Source: Salinicola peritrichatus
Lineage (GTDB): Bacteria > Pseudomonadota > Gammaproteobacteria > Pseudomonadales > Halomonadaceae
NCBI RefSeq assembly: GCF_003206715.1
Contig: NZ_PZJU01000010.1
Coordinates: 62,001 to 126,000, forward strand
Length of the DNA stretch: 64,000 nucleotides
Direction of reading: 5' to 3'
Part shown: in pieces, positions 51,377-60,221 of the stretch
Position numbering within the stretch: position 1 is the stretch's first letter
Layout of the letters: each line of letters opens with the position of its first letter
Notes under the pieces: model-generated
The model's input: the letters and a program-made list of their open reading frames with translations, nothing else
Databases searched by the model: none
What the model was told of the DNA's origin: nothing
Translations under genes and position numbers: made by a program

Positions 51377-52010
51377 CCTCGTCTGGCAGTCGACGCTAGA
51401 GACACTCTACATGGTCGCGGTTTCCGGCCTCATTTCCGCGTTGCTCGGCGTTCCGCTGGGCGTGCTGTTGTATGTGACCCGCCCGCGCCAGATTCTGGCC
51501 CAACCGGTGATCAACGGCATTCTGGGCGTGATCACCAACGTCGGCCGTTCGGTGCCGTTCATCATTCTGCTGGTGGCGATCATCCCCTTCACCCGCATGA
51601 TCGTGGGAACCTCCATCGGCACCAACGCCGCCGCGGTTCCGCTGACCATCGCCGCGATTCCGTTCGTCGCCCGCCTGGTGGAAGGTGCGCTCAACGAAGT
51701 TTCGCCGGGCCTGGTCGAGGCGGCGCAATCGATGGGCGCCACGCCGATGCAGATCATCACCAAGGTGCTACTGCCGGAGGCCCGCGGCGGCATCATCAAC
51801 GGCTTGACCATCACGCTGGTGGCGCTGATCAGCTACTCCGCCATGGCCGGGGCCGTCGGTGGCGGCGGGCTGGGCGATCTGGGGATTCGCTACGGCTACA
51901 ATCGCTTCAATCCCACCGTGATGCTGATCACCGTCGTGGTGCTGGTGGTGATGGTCCAGGTGTTCCAGAGTCTCGGTGATTATCTGGTACGCAAAAGCGA
52001 CCATAAGTAA
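51357..52010 (+). CDS. metI: methionine ABC transporter permease MetI
   Basis: The 217-residue inner-membrane permease has five hydrophobic segments and the coupling-helix motif EAAQSMGATPMQIITKVLLPEA. It starts inside metN with GGAGG upstream (MSSALIDLVWQSTLETLYM). Partner of MetN and MetQ. Confidence 0.96.
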   Translation: MSSALIDLVWQSTLETLYMVAVSGLISALLGVPLGVLLYVTRPRQILAQPVINGILGVITNVGRSVPFIILLVAIIPFTRMIVGTSIGTNAAAVPLTIAAIPFVARLVEGALNEVSPGLVEAAQSMGATPMQIITKVLLPEARGGIINGLTITLVALISYSAMAGAVGGGGLGDLGIRYGYNRFNPTVMLITVVVLVVMVQVFQSLGDYLVRKSDHK

Positions 52011-52160
52011 TACACCTAGCCCCATAGATTAATAACCAGAATGAATTACCGAGAGCGTCGTTATTCCGTTATATTACGGCGGTCACGAGGTGCCTCGCCA
52101 GTAGCGCACCATGCAAAGCGCATCAATCGCAGAGAATGTCGATCAGGGAGACTATCGCCA

Positions 52161-52958
52161 ATGAATTCACTGACGCGCGCCTTGGGCGCCGCCGCACTCA
52201 GCCTCGGATTGGTCGCCGGTTACGCCCAGGCCGCCGACGACACCATCAAGGTCGGCACCATGGCCGGTCCCGAGACCGACGTCATGCAGGTGGCCAAGCA
52301 GGTGGCCAAGGATGAGTACGGTCTCGACGTCGAGATCGTCGAGTTCACCGATTACGTCACACCCAACGCCGCGCTGGCCGACGGCAGCCTGGACGCCAAC
52401 GCCTATCAGCATCGCCCCTATCTCGAGGGCATGGTGCAAAACCGGGGCTATGACTTCGCGGTCGCCGGCACCACCTTCGTCTACCCGATCGGCGCCTATT
52501 CCCAGAAGCACGACAGTATCGACGAGCTTCCCGATGGCGCGACCATTGCCATTCCCAACGATCCGTCCAATGAAGGACGCGCGCTGATTCTTCTGCACAA
52601 CCACGGGCTGATCAAGCTCAACGATCCGGAAAACCTGGAAGCGACTCCGATCGACATCGCCGAAAATCCGCATGATTTCCAGTTCAAGGAGATCGAGGCC
52701 GCTCAGCTTCCGCGCGTGCTGCCGGATGTCGACATGGCTTTCATCAACAATACCTTCCTGGAGGGAGCCGGCCTGTCGGTGGACGACGCGATCATTGCCG
52801 AGGGCCCCGAATCACCCTACGTCAACCTGATCGTCACCCGCAGCGGCGACGAGGACCGGGAGGACATCCAGAAACTGGTCAAGGCTTACCATTCCCAGGC
52901 CGTCGTCGACAAAGCCCATGAGCTGTTCGGCGCGGGCGCGGTGCCCGGCTGGAAGTAA
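52161..52958 (+). CDS. metQ: methionine-binding protein MetQ
   Basis: Periplasmic receptor for the MetNI transporter. The 265-residue precursor has a signal peptide ending AGYAQA-ADD. No lipobox cysteine is present, unlike E. coli MetQ, so it is probably free in the periplasm. Family motifs are IKVGTMAGPETDVMQVA, ANAYQHRPYLE and ATIAIPNDPSNEGRAL. CAGGGAG lies upstream. It is separated from metI by 150 bp, which may hold a secondary promoter. Confidence 0.95.
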   Translation: MNSLTRALGAAALSLGLVAGYAQAADDTIKVGTMAGPETDVMQVAKQVAKDEYGLDVEIVEFTDYVTPNAALADGSLDANAYQHRPYLEGMVQNRGYDFAVAGTTFVYPIGAYSQKHDSIDELPDGATIAIPNDPSNEGRALILLHNHGLIKLNDPENLEATPIDIAENPHDFQFKEIEAAQLPRVLPDVDMAFINNTFLEGAGLSVDDAIIAEGPESPYVNLIVTRSGDEDREDIQKLVKAYHSQAVVDKAHELFGAGAVPGWK

Positions 52959-52971
52959 CGTCACGCACTCG

Positions 52972-53000
52972 AAAACCAGCGCTCTAGCGCTGGTTTTTTC
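52972..53000 (+). terminator. rho-independent terminator after metQ
   Basis: A 12-bp perfect stem AAAACCAGCGCT / AGCGCTGGTTTT with a 2-base loop (functionally 4-6) runs into TTTTTT, directly after the metQ stop. Confidence 0.88.
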
Positions 53001-53022
53001 GTTTCCGCCTTGGATATCGACA

Positions 53023-53478
53023 ATGACCGACTACGATTCTCTGGAACGCCAGCTGACCGCGCTGCTGGACACTCGCGACTGGCTGACCAATGCGGCTCAG
53101 ACCAGCGCCTTTCTGATGCAGCAGCTGGCGGATCTCAACTGGGTCGGGTTCTACCTGCAGCGCCAACCCGAAACGCTGATTCTGGGGCCGTTTCAAGGCC
53201 AGCCGGCATGCAATCCGATTCCGTTCTCGCGCGGCGTCTGCGGCGCGGCCGCGCGCTCGCGCCAGACCCAGCGCATCGACGATGTTCACGCCGTGCCGGA
53301 TCATATCGCCTGCGATGCCGCTTCACGTTCCGAACTGGTGGTTCCGATCGTCGTCGATGATAACGTATGGGGTGTGCTCGATATCGACAGCCCCGTTCCT
53401 TCGCGCTTCAGCGCCGAGGACCAGGTTGGTATCGAACGCCTGTGTCGCGTTTTCATTGCCGCCAGCGATCTGGGCTGA
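53023..53478 (+). CDS. msrC: free methionine-(R)-sulfoxide reductase (GAF domain)
   Basis: This 151-residue GAF-domain protein is of the fRMsr type that reduces free methionine-R-sulfoxide. Cysteines at the three conserved positions are visible: QPACNPIPF, GVCGAAAR and HIACDAASRSE. It starts MTDYDSLERQL at 53023. Its place directly after the methionine importer fits import and repair of methionine, although a terminator lies between them. A pure sensor GAF domain is less likely because of the cysteines. Confidence 0.9.
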   Translation: MTDYDSLERQLTALLDTRDWLTNAAQTSAFLMQQLADLNWVGFYLQRQPETLILGPFQGQPACNPIPFSRGVCGAAARSRQTQRIDDVHAVPDHIACDAASRSELVVPIVVDDNVWGVLDIDSPVPSRFSAEDQVGIERLCRVFIAASDLG

Positions 53479-53487
53479 GCGCCAACA

Positions 53488-54321
53488 TCACTCCAGAAAA
53501 ATATGCAATTCGTCGTCCGCTCGGATGACCTGCAGAATCTCTTCGTAAAGCGCCAACAGATCGAGCGCCAGGGGACGCCGAACGTCCCGCGGCATTTCCC
53601 CCAGCGCGTGTTCCTCGCGGTGGCCGCTGGCAATGCCGTGGTAGAGCCCGATGGCCAGATTGACCGCCGCCGCATAGGGCGAGAACGGCACCGCCTCCAG
53701 CGGCTTGTCCTGGTAGGTCAATGCGGTGCAGATGGTGTCGGGGAAGCGCCAGCGGCGACCCAGTTCAGCCCCGACGTCACTGAAGGTGTAGCCGAACTGG
53801 TTGGCTTCCAACTCGCCGCGCGGAGCCCCCTGCTCGACCAGCGCGTCGATTCGCGGCATCACATCCGGATGGCCGATATGCATCAACGCCGAGCCGACAT
53901 GATGCAGGATGCCGCAGGTGAACGCGGTTTCCGGCGCCAGGCCCTCCAGGCGACTGTGACGGACGATGGTTCGACTGATGCTGGCGACCATGAAGGACTC
54001 CCGCCAGAAGGCCTTGCGGTCCAGCCCCGGCACATCCTTGAGCATGCCGACCATGCCCGAGGCGATGACCAGGGTACGCACGCGATCGAATCCCAACAGC
54101 AGCAAGGCATCGTCGATCGTGGCCACATTGCGACCGACACCGTAACGCACCGAGTTGGCCGAGCGCAGCAACTTCAAGCTCAGGCTCGGGTCCTTGCGGA
54201 TGCTCGCCGAAACCCGATGCGTGCTGATTTTTTCGTTATCCAGACTGGCGATCAGTTCAGTTACCACAGCGGGAACGCTAGGCAACAGATGAATCTTCTC
54301 GAAGAGGGAATCCAGTGGCAT
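53488..54321 (-). CDS. HDOD-domain signalling protein
   Basis: A 277-residue single HDOD domain with no output domain. Start ATG 54321 (MPLDSLFEKIHLLPSVPAVV) has AGGAG eight bases upstream; a GTG at 54330 overlaps that site. HDOD features are ISTHRVSASIRKDPSLSLKLLRSANS, TIDDALLLLGFDRVRTLVIAS and HHVGSALMHIGHPD, with metal-binding residues mostly absent as usual. Members act in motility, virulence or second-messenger signalling, but its role here is unknown. Convergent with msrC, with a 9-bp gap. Confidence 0.88.
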   Translation of the reverse strand: MPLDSLFEKIHLLPSVPAVVTELIASLDNEKISTHRVSASIRKDPSLSLKLLRSANSVRYGVGRNVATIDDALLLLGFDRVRTLVIASGMVGMLKDVPGLDRKAFWRESFMVASISRTIVRHSRLEGLAPETAFTCGILHHVGSALMHIGHPDVMPRIDALVEQGAPRGELEANQFGYTFSDVGAELGRRWRFPDTICTALTYQDKPLEAVPFSPYAAAVNLAIGLYHGIASGHREEHALGEMPRDVRRPLALDLLALYEEILQVIRADDELHIFLE

Positions 54322-54397
54322 GGCGGGCACTCCTGCGATGCTGTCATGGTAGCGATCCAGTACATAAAAGTCGCGCTATGGCCGCGGTGCCAGAGAC

Positions 54398-54423
54398 GAA
54401 AATCCCGCCGACGTTGCGGCGGG
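54398..54423 (-). terminator. terminator of a short unit upstream of the HDOD gene
   Basis: CCCGCCG / CGGCGGG stem with loop CAACGT followed on the minus strand by ATTTTCG. The only minus-strand material before it is 54424-54547, which has no convincing gene. Confidence 0.65.
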
Positions 54424-54547
54424 AAGATCATCGAAACATGCCATGAGTCAGAAGTCAGCAGTTCAGTTCTCCTGCCACGACTTCATTAGCTCTTCATAAG
54501 GGACCGTTCTCCCTTGAGTTTTTTCATTTTGGCATCGAACGGATATA
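54424..54547 (-). ncRNA. candidate small RNA or peptide leader between tRNA-Val and the HDOD gene
   Basis: This 124-base stretch lies between two terminators on the minus strand. It contains the hairpin AAGGGA-gaacgg-TCCCTT, two GGA motifs, and two tiny overlapping frames (13 codons from 54527, 7 codons from 54486, joined as TAATG) without clear ribosome sites. It could be a free sRNA or processed tRNA trailer. I see no known family. Confidence 0.3.
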
Positions 54548-54576
54548 AAAAAACCTCAAGCCTTGGCTCGAGGTTT
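54548..54576 (-). terminator. terminator after the tRNA-Val pair
   Basis: On the minus strand AAACCTCGAGCC and GGCTTGAGGTTT pair around AA with one G-T mismatch, followed by a T run. Confidence 0.8.
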
Positions 54577-54582
54577 GGGGTC

Positions 54583-54659
54583 TGGTAGGACCGAGCGGAT
54601 TTGAACCGCTGACCTCCACGATGTCAACGTGGCGCTCTAACCAACTGAGCTACGGTCCT
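54583..54659 (-). tRNA. tRNA-Val (anticodon GAC), copy 2
   Basis: A 77-base cloverleaf starts AGGACCGTAGCTCAG. The anticodon stem-loop CCACGTTGACATCGTGG carries GAC, the T-arm is GGTTCAAATCC and CCA is encoded. Identical to the copy at 54694-54770. Confidence 0.97.
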
Positions 54660-54693
54660 GAATGATCGATGGGTGTCACAGGCTTGGGCAACA

Positions 54694-54770
54694 TGGTAGG
54701 ACCGAGCGGATTTGAACCGCTGACCTCCACGATGTCAACGTGGCGCTCTAACCAACTGAGCTACGGTCCT
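54694..54770 (-). tRNA. tRNA-Val (anticodon GAC), copy 1
   Basis: Same sequence as the gene at 54583-54659, 34 bp apart, same strand. The two should be cotranscribed and end at the terminator near 54548. The 244-bp gap upstream to glpF shows no gene. Confidence 0.97.
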
Positions 54771-55014
54771 ATTCTTACCTACGCCCCTTCCCTACTGCTT
54801 GTTCCAGCGCTTCTATTTACCGGCAAGCTCGCCGTGACGACGGATGCGAATTCTACCCATGCCGGCGCGGATTGCAACCCTCTGATGGCAAAAAATTCAC
54901 CGCCAACTCGTTGTCATGCCAAGACTATTCACCTCTATCGCCACCCCTTGGACGGCTACCGGCGAGTTTGACATCGCCATGGCATGGCGGCATCGGTACG
55001 ACCCCGCAGCGCCT

Positions 55015-55743
55015 TCAGACCGGCAACAGGCGTTGCCACAACAAGGCGGCCGCTACCGCGCCCAGAATCGGACCGATGATGGGCACCCAGGCGTATTGCC
55101 AGCCGGAATCGCCCTTGCCGTGAATGGGCAGGACGGCGTGCGCCAACCGAGGACCCAAGTCGCGTGCCGGATTGATCGCATAGCCGGTGGGCCCGCCCAG
55201 CGAGAGTCCGATCGCCCACACCAACATACCCACGAGGTAAGGCAGCAAGCCATCCCCGATACGCCCGGAGCCGGCAATGGCCCCGATACCGAAGATCAAC
55301 ACCAGCGTGCCGATCAATTCGCACAGCAGATTGCCGGTGCGGTGCGCCACTGCCGGATCCGTGCAGAAGACGGCGCGCTTCAAGGCGCTGTCCTCGGTAC
55401 GACGCCAATGCGGCAGGTAAGCCAACCAGACCCCGATGGCACCGGTGAACGCCCCGGCCATCTGCGCCGCGATCATGAAAGCAACCATGCGTGCGCTGTC
55501 ATGGATGCCCAGAATCCATTTGGAAAGCGTCACCGCCGGATTGAGGTCGGCCTGTGGTGAACCGGTCGCCATGGCCACGAACACACCGATCATCACCGCA
55601 AACCCCCAGCCGGTGGCGATCACGATCCACCCCGAGCCATTGCCTTTGGTGTCGGTCAGCAGCACGTTGGCAACCACACCGCCCCCGAACACGATCAGAA
55701 ACATCGTGCCAAGGAACTCACCACGCACGATTTCCCAGATCAT
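55015..55743 (-). CDS. glpF: glycerol uptake facilitator GlpF (aquaglyceroporin)
   Basis: GlpF lets glycerol diffuse across the inner membrane. The 242-residue MIP-family protein has six hydrophobic segments and both half-helix signatures, [10 protein letters not shown] and [10 protein letters not shown]; the Asp after the second NPAR marks the glycerol-conducting branch. It starts at ATG 55743, overlapping the glpK stop as ATGA. It is shorter than E. coli GlpF (281) mainly in loops and ends. Confidence 0.95.
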   Translation of the reverse strand: MIWEIVRGEFLGTMFLIVFGGGVVANVLLTDTKGNGSGWIVIATGWGFAVMIGVFVAMATGSPQADLNPAVTLSKWILGIHDSARMVAFMIAAQMAGAFTGAIGVWLAYLPHWRRTEDSALKRAVFCTDPAVAHRTGNLLCELIGTLVLIFGIGAIAGSGRIGDGLLPYLVGMLVWAIGLSLGGPTGYAINPARDLGPRLAHAVLPIHGKGDSGWQYAWVPIIGPILGAVAAALLWQRLLPV

Positions 55744-57245
55744 GCGCAGCCCTCCGTATCCTCTCTCTGCATGACGCGTGCGATCGCATCCAGCCAGCCG
55801 TCGTAGAGGCGTTTGCGCTCCTCCTCCGGCATGCGCGGCTCGAAGGTGCGCTCGCAATTCCATAAGCCGCTGATTTCGTCGAGATCGGCATACCAGCCGA
55901 TGTGCAATCCGGCCAGATAAGCCGCGCCAAGCGCCGTGGTCTCGAGAATCGTCGGGCGGTCGACCGGCACGCCCAGCATGTCGGCGAGGAATTGCATCAC
56001 CCAATTGTTGCTCACCATGCCGCCATCGACCCGCAGGCGGTCGATACTGGCTTCGATATCGGCATCCATGCATCCCTGGAGATCGCGTGTCTGATAACAG
56101 ACAGCCTGCAGCCCCGCAGCCACGATCTCGGCAATGCCCGTATCGCGGGTCAGCCCGAAAATCGCCCCGCGAGCCTGCGGATCCCAATGCGGCGCGCCGA
56201 GACCGGTGAAGGCCGGCACCAGATAGACGCCATGCCCCATTTTCGTGGTGCGCGCGAGCGCCTCGGTCTCGGATGCCGTACCGAACAGCTTGAGCCCGTC
56301 ACGCATCCACTGCACCGTGGCCCCGGCGACGAAGATACTGCCCTCCATGGCATAGGTCGGCTTGCCGTCGAGCCGATAGGCCACCGTCGTCAACAGACGG
56401 TTGTGCGATACCTCGGGCGTATCGCCGGTGTTCATGATCATGAAGCAGCCGGTGCCGTAGGTACTCTTGCACATTCCCGGCGAAAAACAGGTCTGCCCGA
56501 TCAGCGCCGCCTGTTGATCGCCGGCAATACCGGCAATCGGGATCGGGCCACCCAGCAACTGCGGATCGGTGATACCGAATTCGGTACTCGAATCGAGCAC
56601 CTCCGGCATCAGCGCACGTGGAATTTCGAACAGCTCGAGCAATTCGTCATCCCACTGCTGGGTATGAATGTTGAAAAGGCAGGTACGACAGGCATTGGTG
56701 GCATCGGTGACATGGACCTTGCCGCCCGTCAGTCGCCACAGCAGAAAGCTGTCGATGGTACCGAACGCCAGCTCGCCGCGCTCGGCCCGCTCCCGAGCGC
56801 CCTCGACGTTCTCGAGCAACCAGCGCAGCTTGGTCGCCGAAAAGTAGGGATCGATCAGCAGGCCGGTACGTTCCTGAATGAAATTTTCATGCCCCTGTCG
56901 GATCAACCGTCGGCAGTAATCGCTGGTGCGGCGGTCCTGCCAGACAATGGCGTTGTACAAGGTTTCCCCGGTCTTGCGATCCCAGAGCACCGTCGTTTCG
57001 CGTTGATTGGTGATGCCGATCCCGGCGATCTCGTCGGAAGACACTCCCAGGTTCCGCATCACCTGACGACAAGTCCGCAAAACGGACTGCCAAATGTCTT
57101 CGCTGTGATGTTCGACCCAACCGTCATGCGGGAAATGCTGGGCGAATTCCTCCTGGGCGACGCCGGCGATCTGCCCTTGGCGATCGAACAGTATGGCCCG
57201 CGAGCTGGTCGTGCCCTGATCGATCGACAGAATATATGAGGCCAT
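55740..57245 (-). CDS. glpK: glycerol kinase
   Basis: Phosphorylates glycerol to sn-glycerol-3-phosphate. The 501-residue FGGY kinase begins [21 protein letters not shown] and has [24 protein letters not shown], the FGGY-type signature [17 protein letters not shown] region and [17 protein letters not shown]. It is first in the glpK-glpF pair; a 294-bp gap with possible GlpR sites separates it from glpR. Confidence 0.98.
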   Translation of the reverse strand: MASYILSIDQGTTSSRAILFDRQGQIAGVAQEEFAQHFPHDGWVEHHSEDIWQSVLRTCRQVMRNLGVSSDEIAGIGITNQRETTVLWDRKTGETLYNAIVWQDRRTSDYCRRLIRQGHENFIQERTGLLIDPYFSATKLRWLLENVEGARERAERGELAFGTIDSFLLWRLTGGKVHVTDATNACRTCLFNIHTQQWDDELLELFEIPRALMPEVLDSSTEFGITDPQLLGGPIPIAGIAGDQQAALIGQTCFSPGMCKSTYGTGCFMIMNTGDTPEVSHNRLLTTVAYRLDGKPTYAMEGSIFVAGATVQWMRDGLKLFGTASETEALARTTKMGHGVYLVPAFTGLGAPHWDPQARGAIFGLTRDTGIAEIVAAGLQAVCYQTRDLQGCMDADIEASIDRLRVDGGMVSNNWVMQFLADMLGVPVDRPTILETTALGAAYLAGLHIGWYADLDEISGLWNCERTFEPRMPEEERKRLYDGWLDAIARVMQREDTEGCA

Positions 57246-57341
57246 CGTTCCACTCCATGTCAGACAAGCCTGCCTTGACGGTTAATTCAGGCTCGAAACA
57301 GCGACCGTCAAGGTTCGTTTCAGTACCATAAACCCTATTTT

Positions 57342-57378
57342 TATTTTCGTTTGACAACAATATAAATTCGCTTTTCAA
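57342..57378. promoter_or_regulatory. possible GlpR operators upstream of glpK
   Basis: AT-rich TTTTCG-type half sites occur twice: ATTTTCGTTTGACAAC and ATTCGCTTTTCAAC. They resemble the TTCG-rich repeats bound by DeoR-family GlpR and recur upstream of glpD. This lies about 100 bp before glpK. Confidence 0.4.
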
Positions 57379-57539
57379 CACTTAGACCATCGTCTATACC
57401 CTTGATCGCCATCGGGAGCGTCGAAGGTCACGGCGGCATCCCGCATTTCTGCCCTGGTCTGGTAAACTCGGGTCACGCGACATCTCGGCTCGCCGGGTCA
57501 GCAAGCTATCGCCAACCATCGCCCAAGTGCGGATCGAAC

Positions 57540-58355
57540 ATGACACAACAGGAACGCCACGAAGCCATTCTCGACTTGGTCAGACGCCAGGGCTATGCCT
57601 CGATCGAACAGCTGGCGAAAACCTTCGATGTCACTCCACAGACCGTGCGCCGCGATCTCAACCAGCTGGCCAACGATGGCGCGATCAGACGCGTCCATGG
57701 TGGCGCCGGTCTCGAATCCAGCACCGTCAATACCGCCTACCACACGCGCAAGACCCTGAATCTGGATGCCAAGCGACGCATCGCCGAACTGCTTGCCGCA
57801 CAGATTCCCGACTCGTCATCGCTGTTCATCAACATCGGCACCAGCAATGAGTTCATTGCCGAAGCGCTGTGTCAGCATAGCGGGCTGGAGGTGATTACCA
57901 ACAACCTCAACGTCGCTGCCATCCTGCAGCACAAGACCGATTTCAACGTTATCGTGGCTGGCGGCCAGGTGCGATCCCGCGACGGCGGCATCATTGGCGA
58001 AGCCACCATCGATTTCATCAACCAGTTCAAGGTCGACTACGGCATCATCGGTATCAGCAGCATCGACCGAGACGGCTCGTTGCTGGAATTCGATTACCAG
58101 GAAGTCCGGGTGGCTCAGGCAATCATTCGCAATTCCCGCCAGGTGTTTCTGGCCGCCGACCACTCCAAATTCCATCGCAATGCGGTCGTGCGCCAAGGCA
58201 ATCTGGCACAGATCGACGCTTTCTTCACCGATCGCCAGCCACCCGATGCCCTGCTGCGACTCATGCGCGAGCACGGGGTGGCCCTGCATGTCGCCAGCCC
58301 GCAGGAAACCGGCGAAGAGGTCGACAACGACCGACTGGCACTCGCCGACTCCTGA
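57540..58355 (+). CDS. glpR: DeoR-family glycerol-3-phosphate regulon repressor GlpR
   Basis: GlpR represses glp genes until glycerol-3-phosphate binds. The 271-residue protein starts MTQQERHEAILDLVRRQGYASIEQLAK. The DeoR winged helix is about 5-58, with the recognition segment VTPQTVRRDLNQLANDGAIRRVHGGA. The effector domain includes FINIGTSNEFIAEAL, GGIIGEATIDF and LAADHSKFHRNAVVR. Divergent from glpK, upstream of glpD. Confidence 0.94.
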   Translation: MTQQERHEAILDLVRRQGYASIEQLAKTFDVTPQTVRRDLNQLANDGAIRRVHGGAGLESSTVNTAYHTRKTLNLDAKRRIAELLAAQIPDSSSLFINIGTSNEFIAEALCQHSGLEVITNNLNVAAILQHKTDFNVIVAGGQVRSRDGGIIGEATIDFINQFKVDYGIIGISSIDRDGSLLEFDYQEVRVAQAIIRNSRQVFLAADHSKFHRNAVVRQGNLAQIDAFFTDRQPPDALLRLMREHGVALHVASPQETGEEVDNDRLALADS

Positions 58356-58533
58356 CTTCCCTTCCCCTTGTGGCTGCCCCCCTCGTGATTGGTTCATCCC
58401 GGTCGGTGTTTCGGCGCGACCGCGGCTCCGCGACGTGCGCTCTCCTTTAGTCAAGGGTTCATCAACGCCTGCCAAATACGGTTCTTGTCTACGGGCGAGG
58501 CATTTCGTCCTTGATGTTCGAAATCGATTGCAT

Positions 58534-58553
58534 TATTTTCGTTTTCGAAAACC
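58534..58553. promoter_or_regulatory. possible GlpR operator upstream of glpD
   Basis: TTTTCG-TTTT-CGAAAA is a perfect 6-bp inverted repeat 43 bp before glpD. It shares the TTTTCGTTT motif with the glpK upstream region. Confidence 0.5.
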
Positions 58554-58594
58554 GGATCGGCAACGATAGGTTCGAGTGACGCGCGGAGGACGAC

Positions 58595-60121
58595 ATGAGC
58601 TCAACATTGCAGCATAACGTTTACGATCTCGTCGTCGTCGGCGGCGGTATCAACGGCACCGGCATCGCCAATGACGCCGCGGGTCGCGGCCTGTCGGTAT
58701 TACTTTGCGAGCAGGCGGACCTGGCCAGCGCCACTTCATCGGCCAGCAGCAAGTTGATTCATGGTGGGCTGCGCTATCTCGAGCATCGGGAATTTCGTCT
58801 GGTCCGGGAGGCATTGCGCGAGCGCGAGGTCATGCTGCGCAAGGCGCCCCATATCGTCTGGCCATTGCGCTTCATTCTCCCGCATCAGCCGCATCTCCGC
58901 CCCGGCTGGATGATTCGGGCGGGACTGTTTCTCTACGATCACCTGAGCCATCGCGACAGCCTGCCGCATGCCAAACGCCTGGCCTTCGGCAGCGACAGTC
59001 CCTTGGTACCCACGATCAAGCGCGGTTACGAATATTCCGACTGCTGGGTCGACGATGCCCGCCTGGTCGTGCTCAATGCGCTGCAGGCACAAGAGAAAGG
59101 CGCCGATGTGCAAGTGCGTACGCGTTGCACGCAAGCGCGTGAAGAGAACGGACAATGGGTCATCACGCTGGAAAATCAGCTTACCGGGGAACGCAGCGAA
59201 CATCGCGCCAGGGTCCTGGTGAATGCCAGCGGACCTTGGGTGGAATCCTTCGTCAAGGGCAACGCCAAGCGCGAATCCCGTTATGGCATCCGCATGATCC
59301 AGGGCAGCCACCTGATCGTGCCACGGCTCAACCAGGACGAGCGCGCCTACATCCTGCAGAACCGGGATGGCCGCATCGTCTTCGTACTGCCCTATCAGCA
59401 GCACTACAGCCTGATCGGCACTACCGACCGGCGCTACCGGGGCGATCCTTCCGCCGTCAGCATCACCGACGAGGAGATCGACTATCTGATCGACGTGATC
59501 AACTCGCACTTCGTCAGGCAGCTCGGCCGCGACGACATCGTCGCCACGTACTCCGGGGTACGCCCCCTGTGCGATGACGAGTCGGAAAACCCTTCGGCGA
59601 TGACCCGCGACTATACGCTCGATCTCGATCGCCACGGCGCGCCAATGCTCTCCATCTTCGGCGGCAAGATCACCACCTATCGCAAGCTCGCCGAAGCGGC
59701 ACTACATAAGCTCGGATCGGTATTGCCGCACATGGGCCGGGCCTGGACGGCCGACGCCCCCCTGCCCGGAGGCGATATCGGCAGCCGCAGCGACTTCTCC
59801 GAGCGCCTGATGCGCGAATATCCTTTCCTCGGCCAGCAACGCGCGGATCGCTTCGCCGCCAGCTACGGCACGCTGTGCCTTCGGTTCCTGGAAGGCAAGC
59901 AGAACCAGGAGTCGATGGGCCAGCATTTCGGCGCCGGACTCACCCGCGCGGAGGTCGATTACCTGATCGAAAACGAATGGGCGCGCTCGACCGACGACAT
60001 CCTCTGGCGACGCAGCAAGCTGGGGCTGGCGTTCTCACCCGAACAGCGCGAGGCGCTGCAGCGCCATCTCGAATCCCACCCGTTGCTGGCGACCGTCCAC
60101 GGGCATACCGCGCTCGCCTAA
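58595..60121 (+). CDS. glpD: aerobic glycerol-3-phosphate dehydrogenase
   Basis: GlpD oxidises glycerol-3-phosphate to dihydroxyacetone phosphate at the inner membrane and passes electrons to quinone. The 508-residue FAD protein has the dinucleotide fold DLVVVGGGINGTGIANDAA, the family signature ASSKLIHGGLRYLE and later FGGKITTYRKLAE. It follows glpR by 239 bp with its own candidate operator and a GCGGAGGA ribosome site. Confidence 0.98.
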   Translation: MSSTLQHNVYDLVVVGGGINGTGIANDAAGRGLSVLLCEQADLASATSSASSKLIHGGLRYLEHREFRLVREALREREVMLRKAPHIVWPLRFILPHQPHLRPGWMIRAGLFLYDHLSHRDSLPHAKRLAFGSDSPLVPTIKRGYEYSDCWVDDARLVVLNALQAQEKGADVQVRTRCTQAREENGQWVITLENQLTGERSEHRARVLVNASGPWVESFVKGNAKRESRYGIRMIQGSHLIVPRLNQDERAYILQNRDGRIVFVLPYQQHYSLIGTTDRRYRGDPSAVSITDEEIDYLIDVINSHFVRQLGRDDIVATYSGVRPLCDDESENPSAMTRDYTLDLDRHGAPMLSIFGGKITTYRKLAEAALHKLGSVLPHMGRAWTADAPLPGGDIGSRSDFSERLMREYPFLGQQRADRFAASYGTLCLRFLEGKQNQESMGQHFGAGLTRAEVDYLIENEWARSTDDILWRRSKLGLAFSPEQREALQRHLESHPLLATVHGHTALA

Positions 60122-60221
60122 TATCGTGCTCGCCTGAAGGTAGCCGAAAGCAGCCCACGACCGGCTTTTCTCCGCCGCGCCGGAATGGCACGCTGTACGT
60201 TTCGCCACGAGGAGTAACCCG

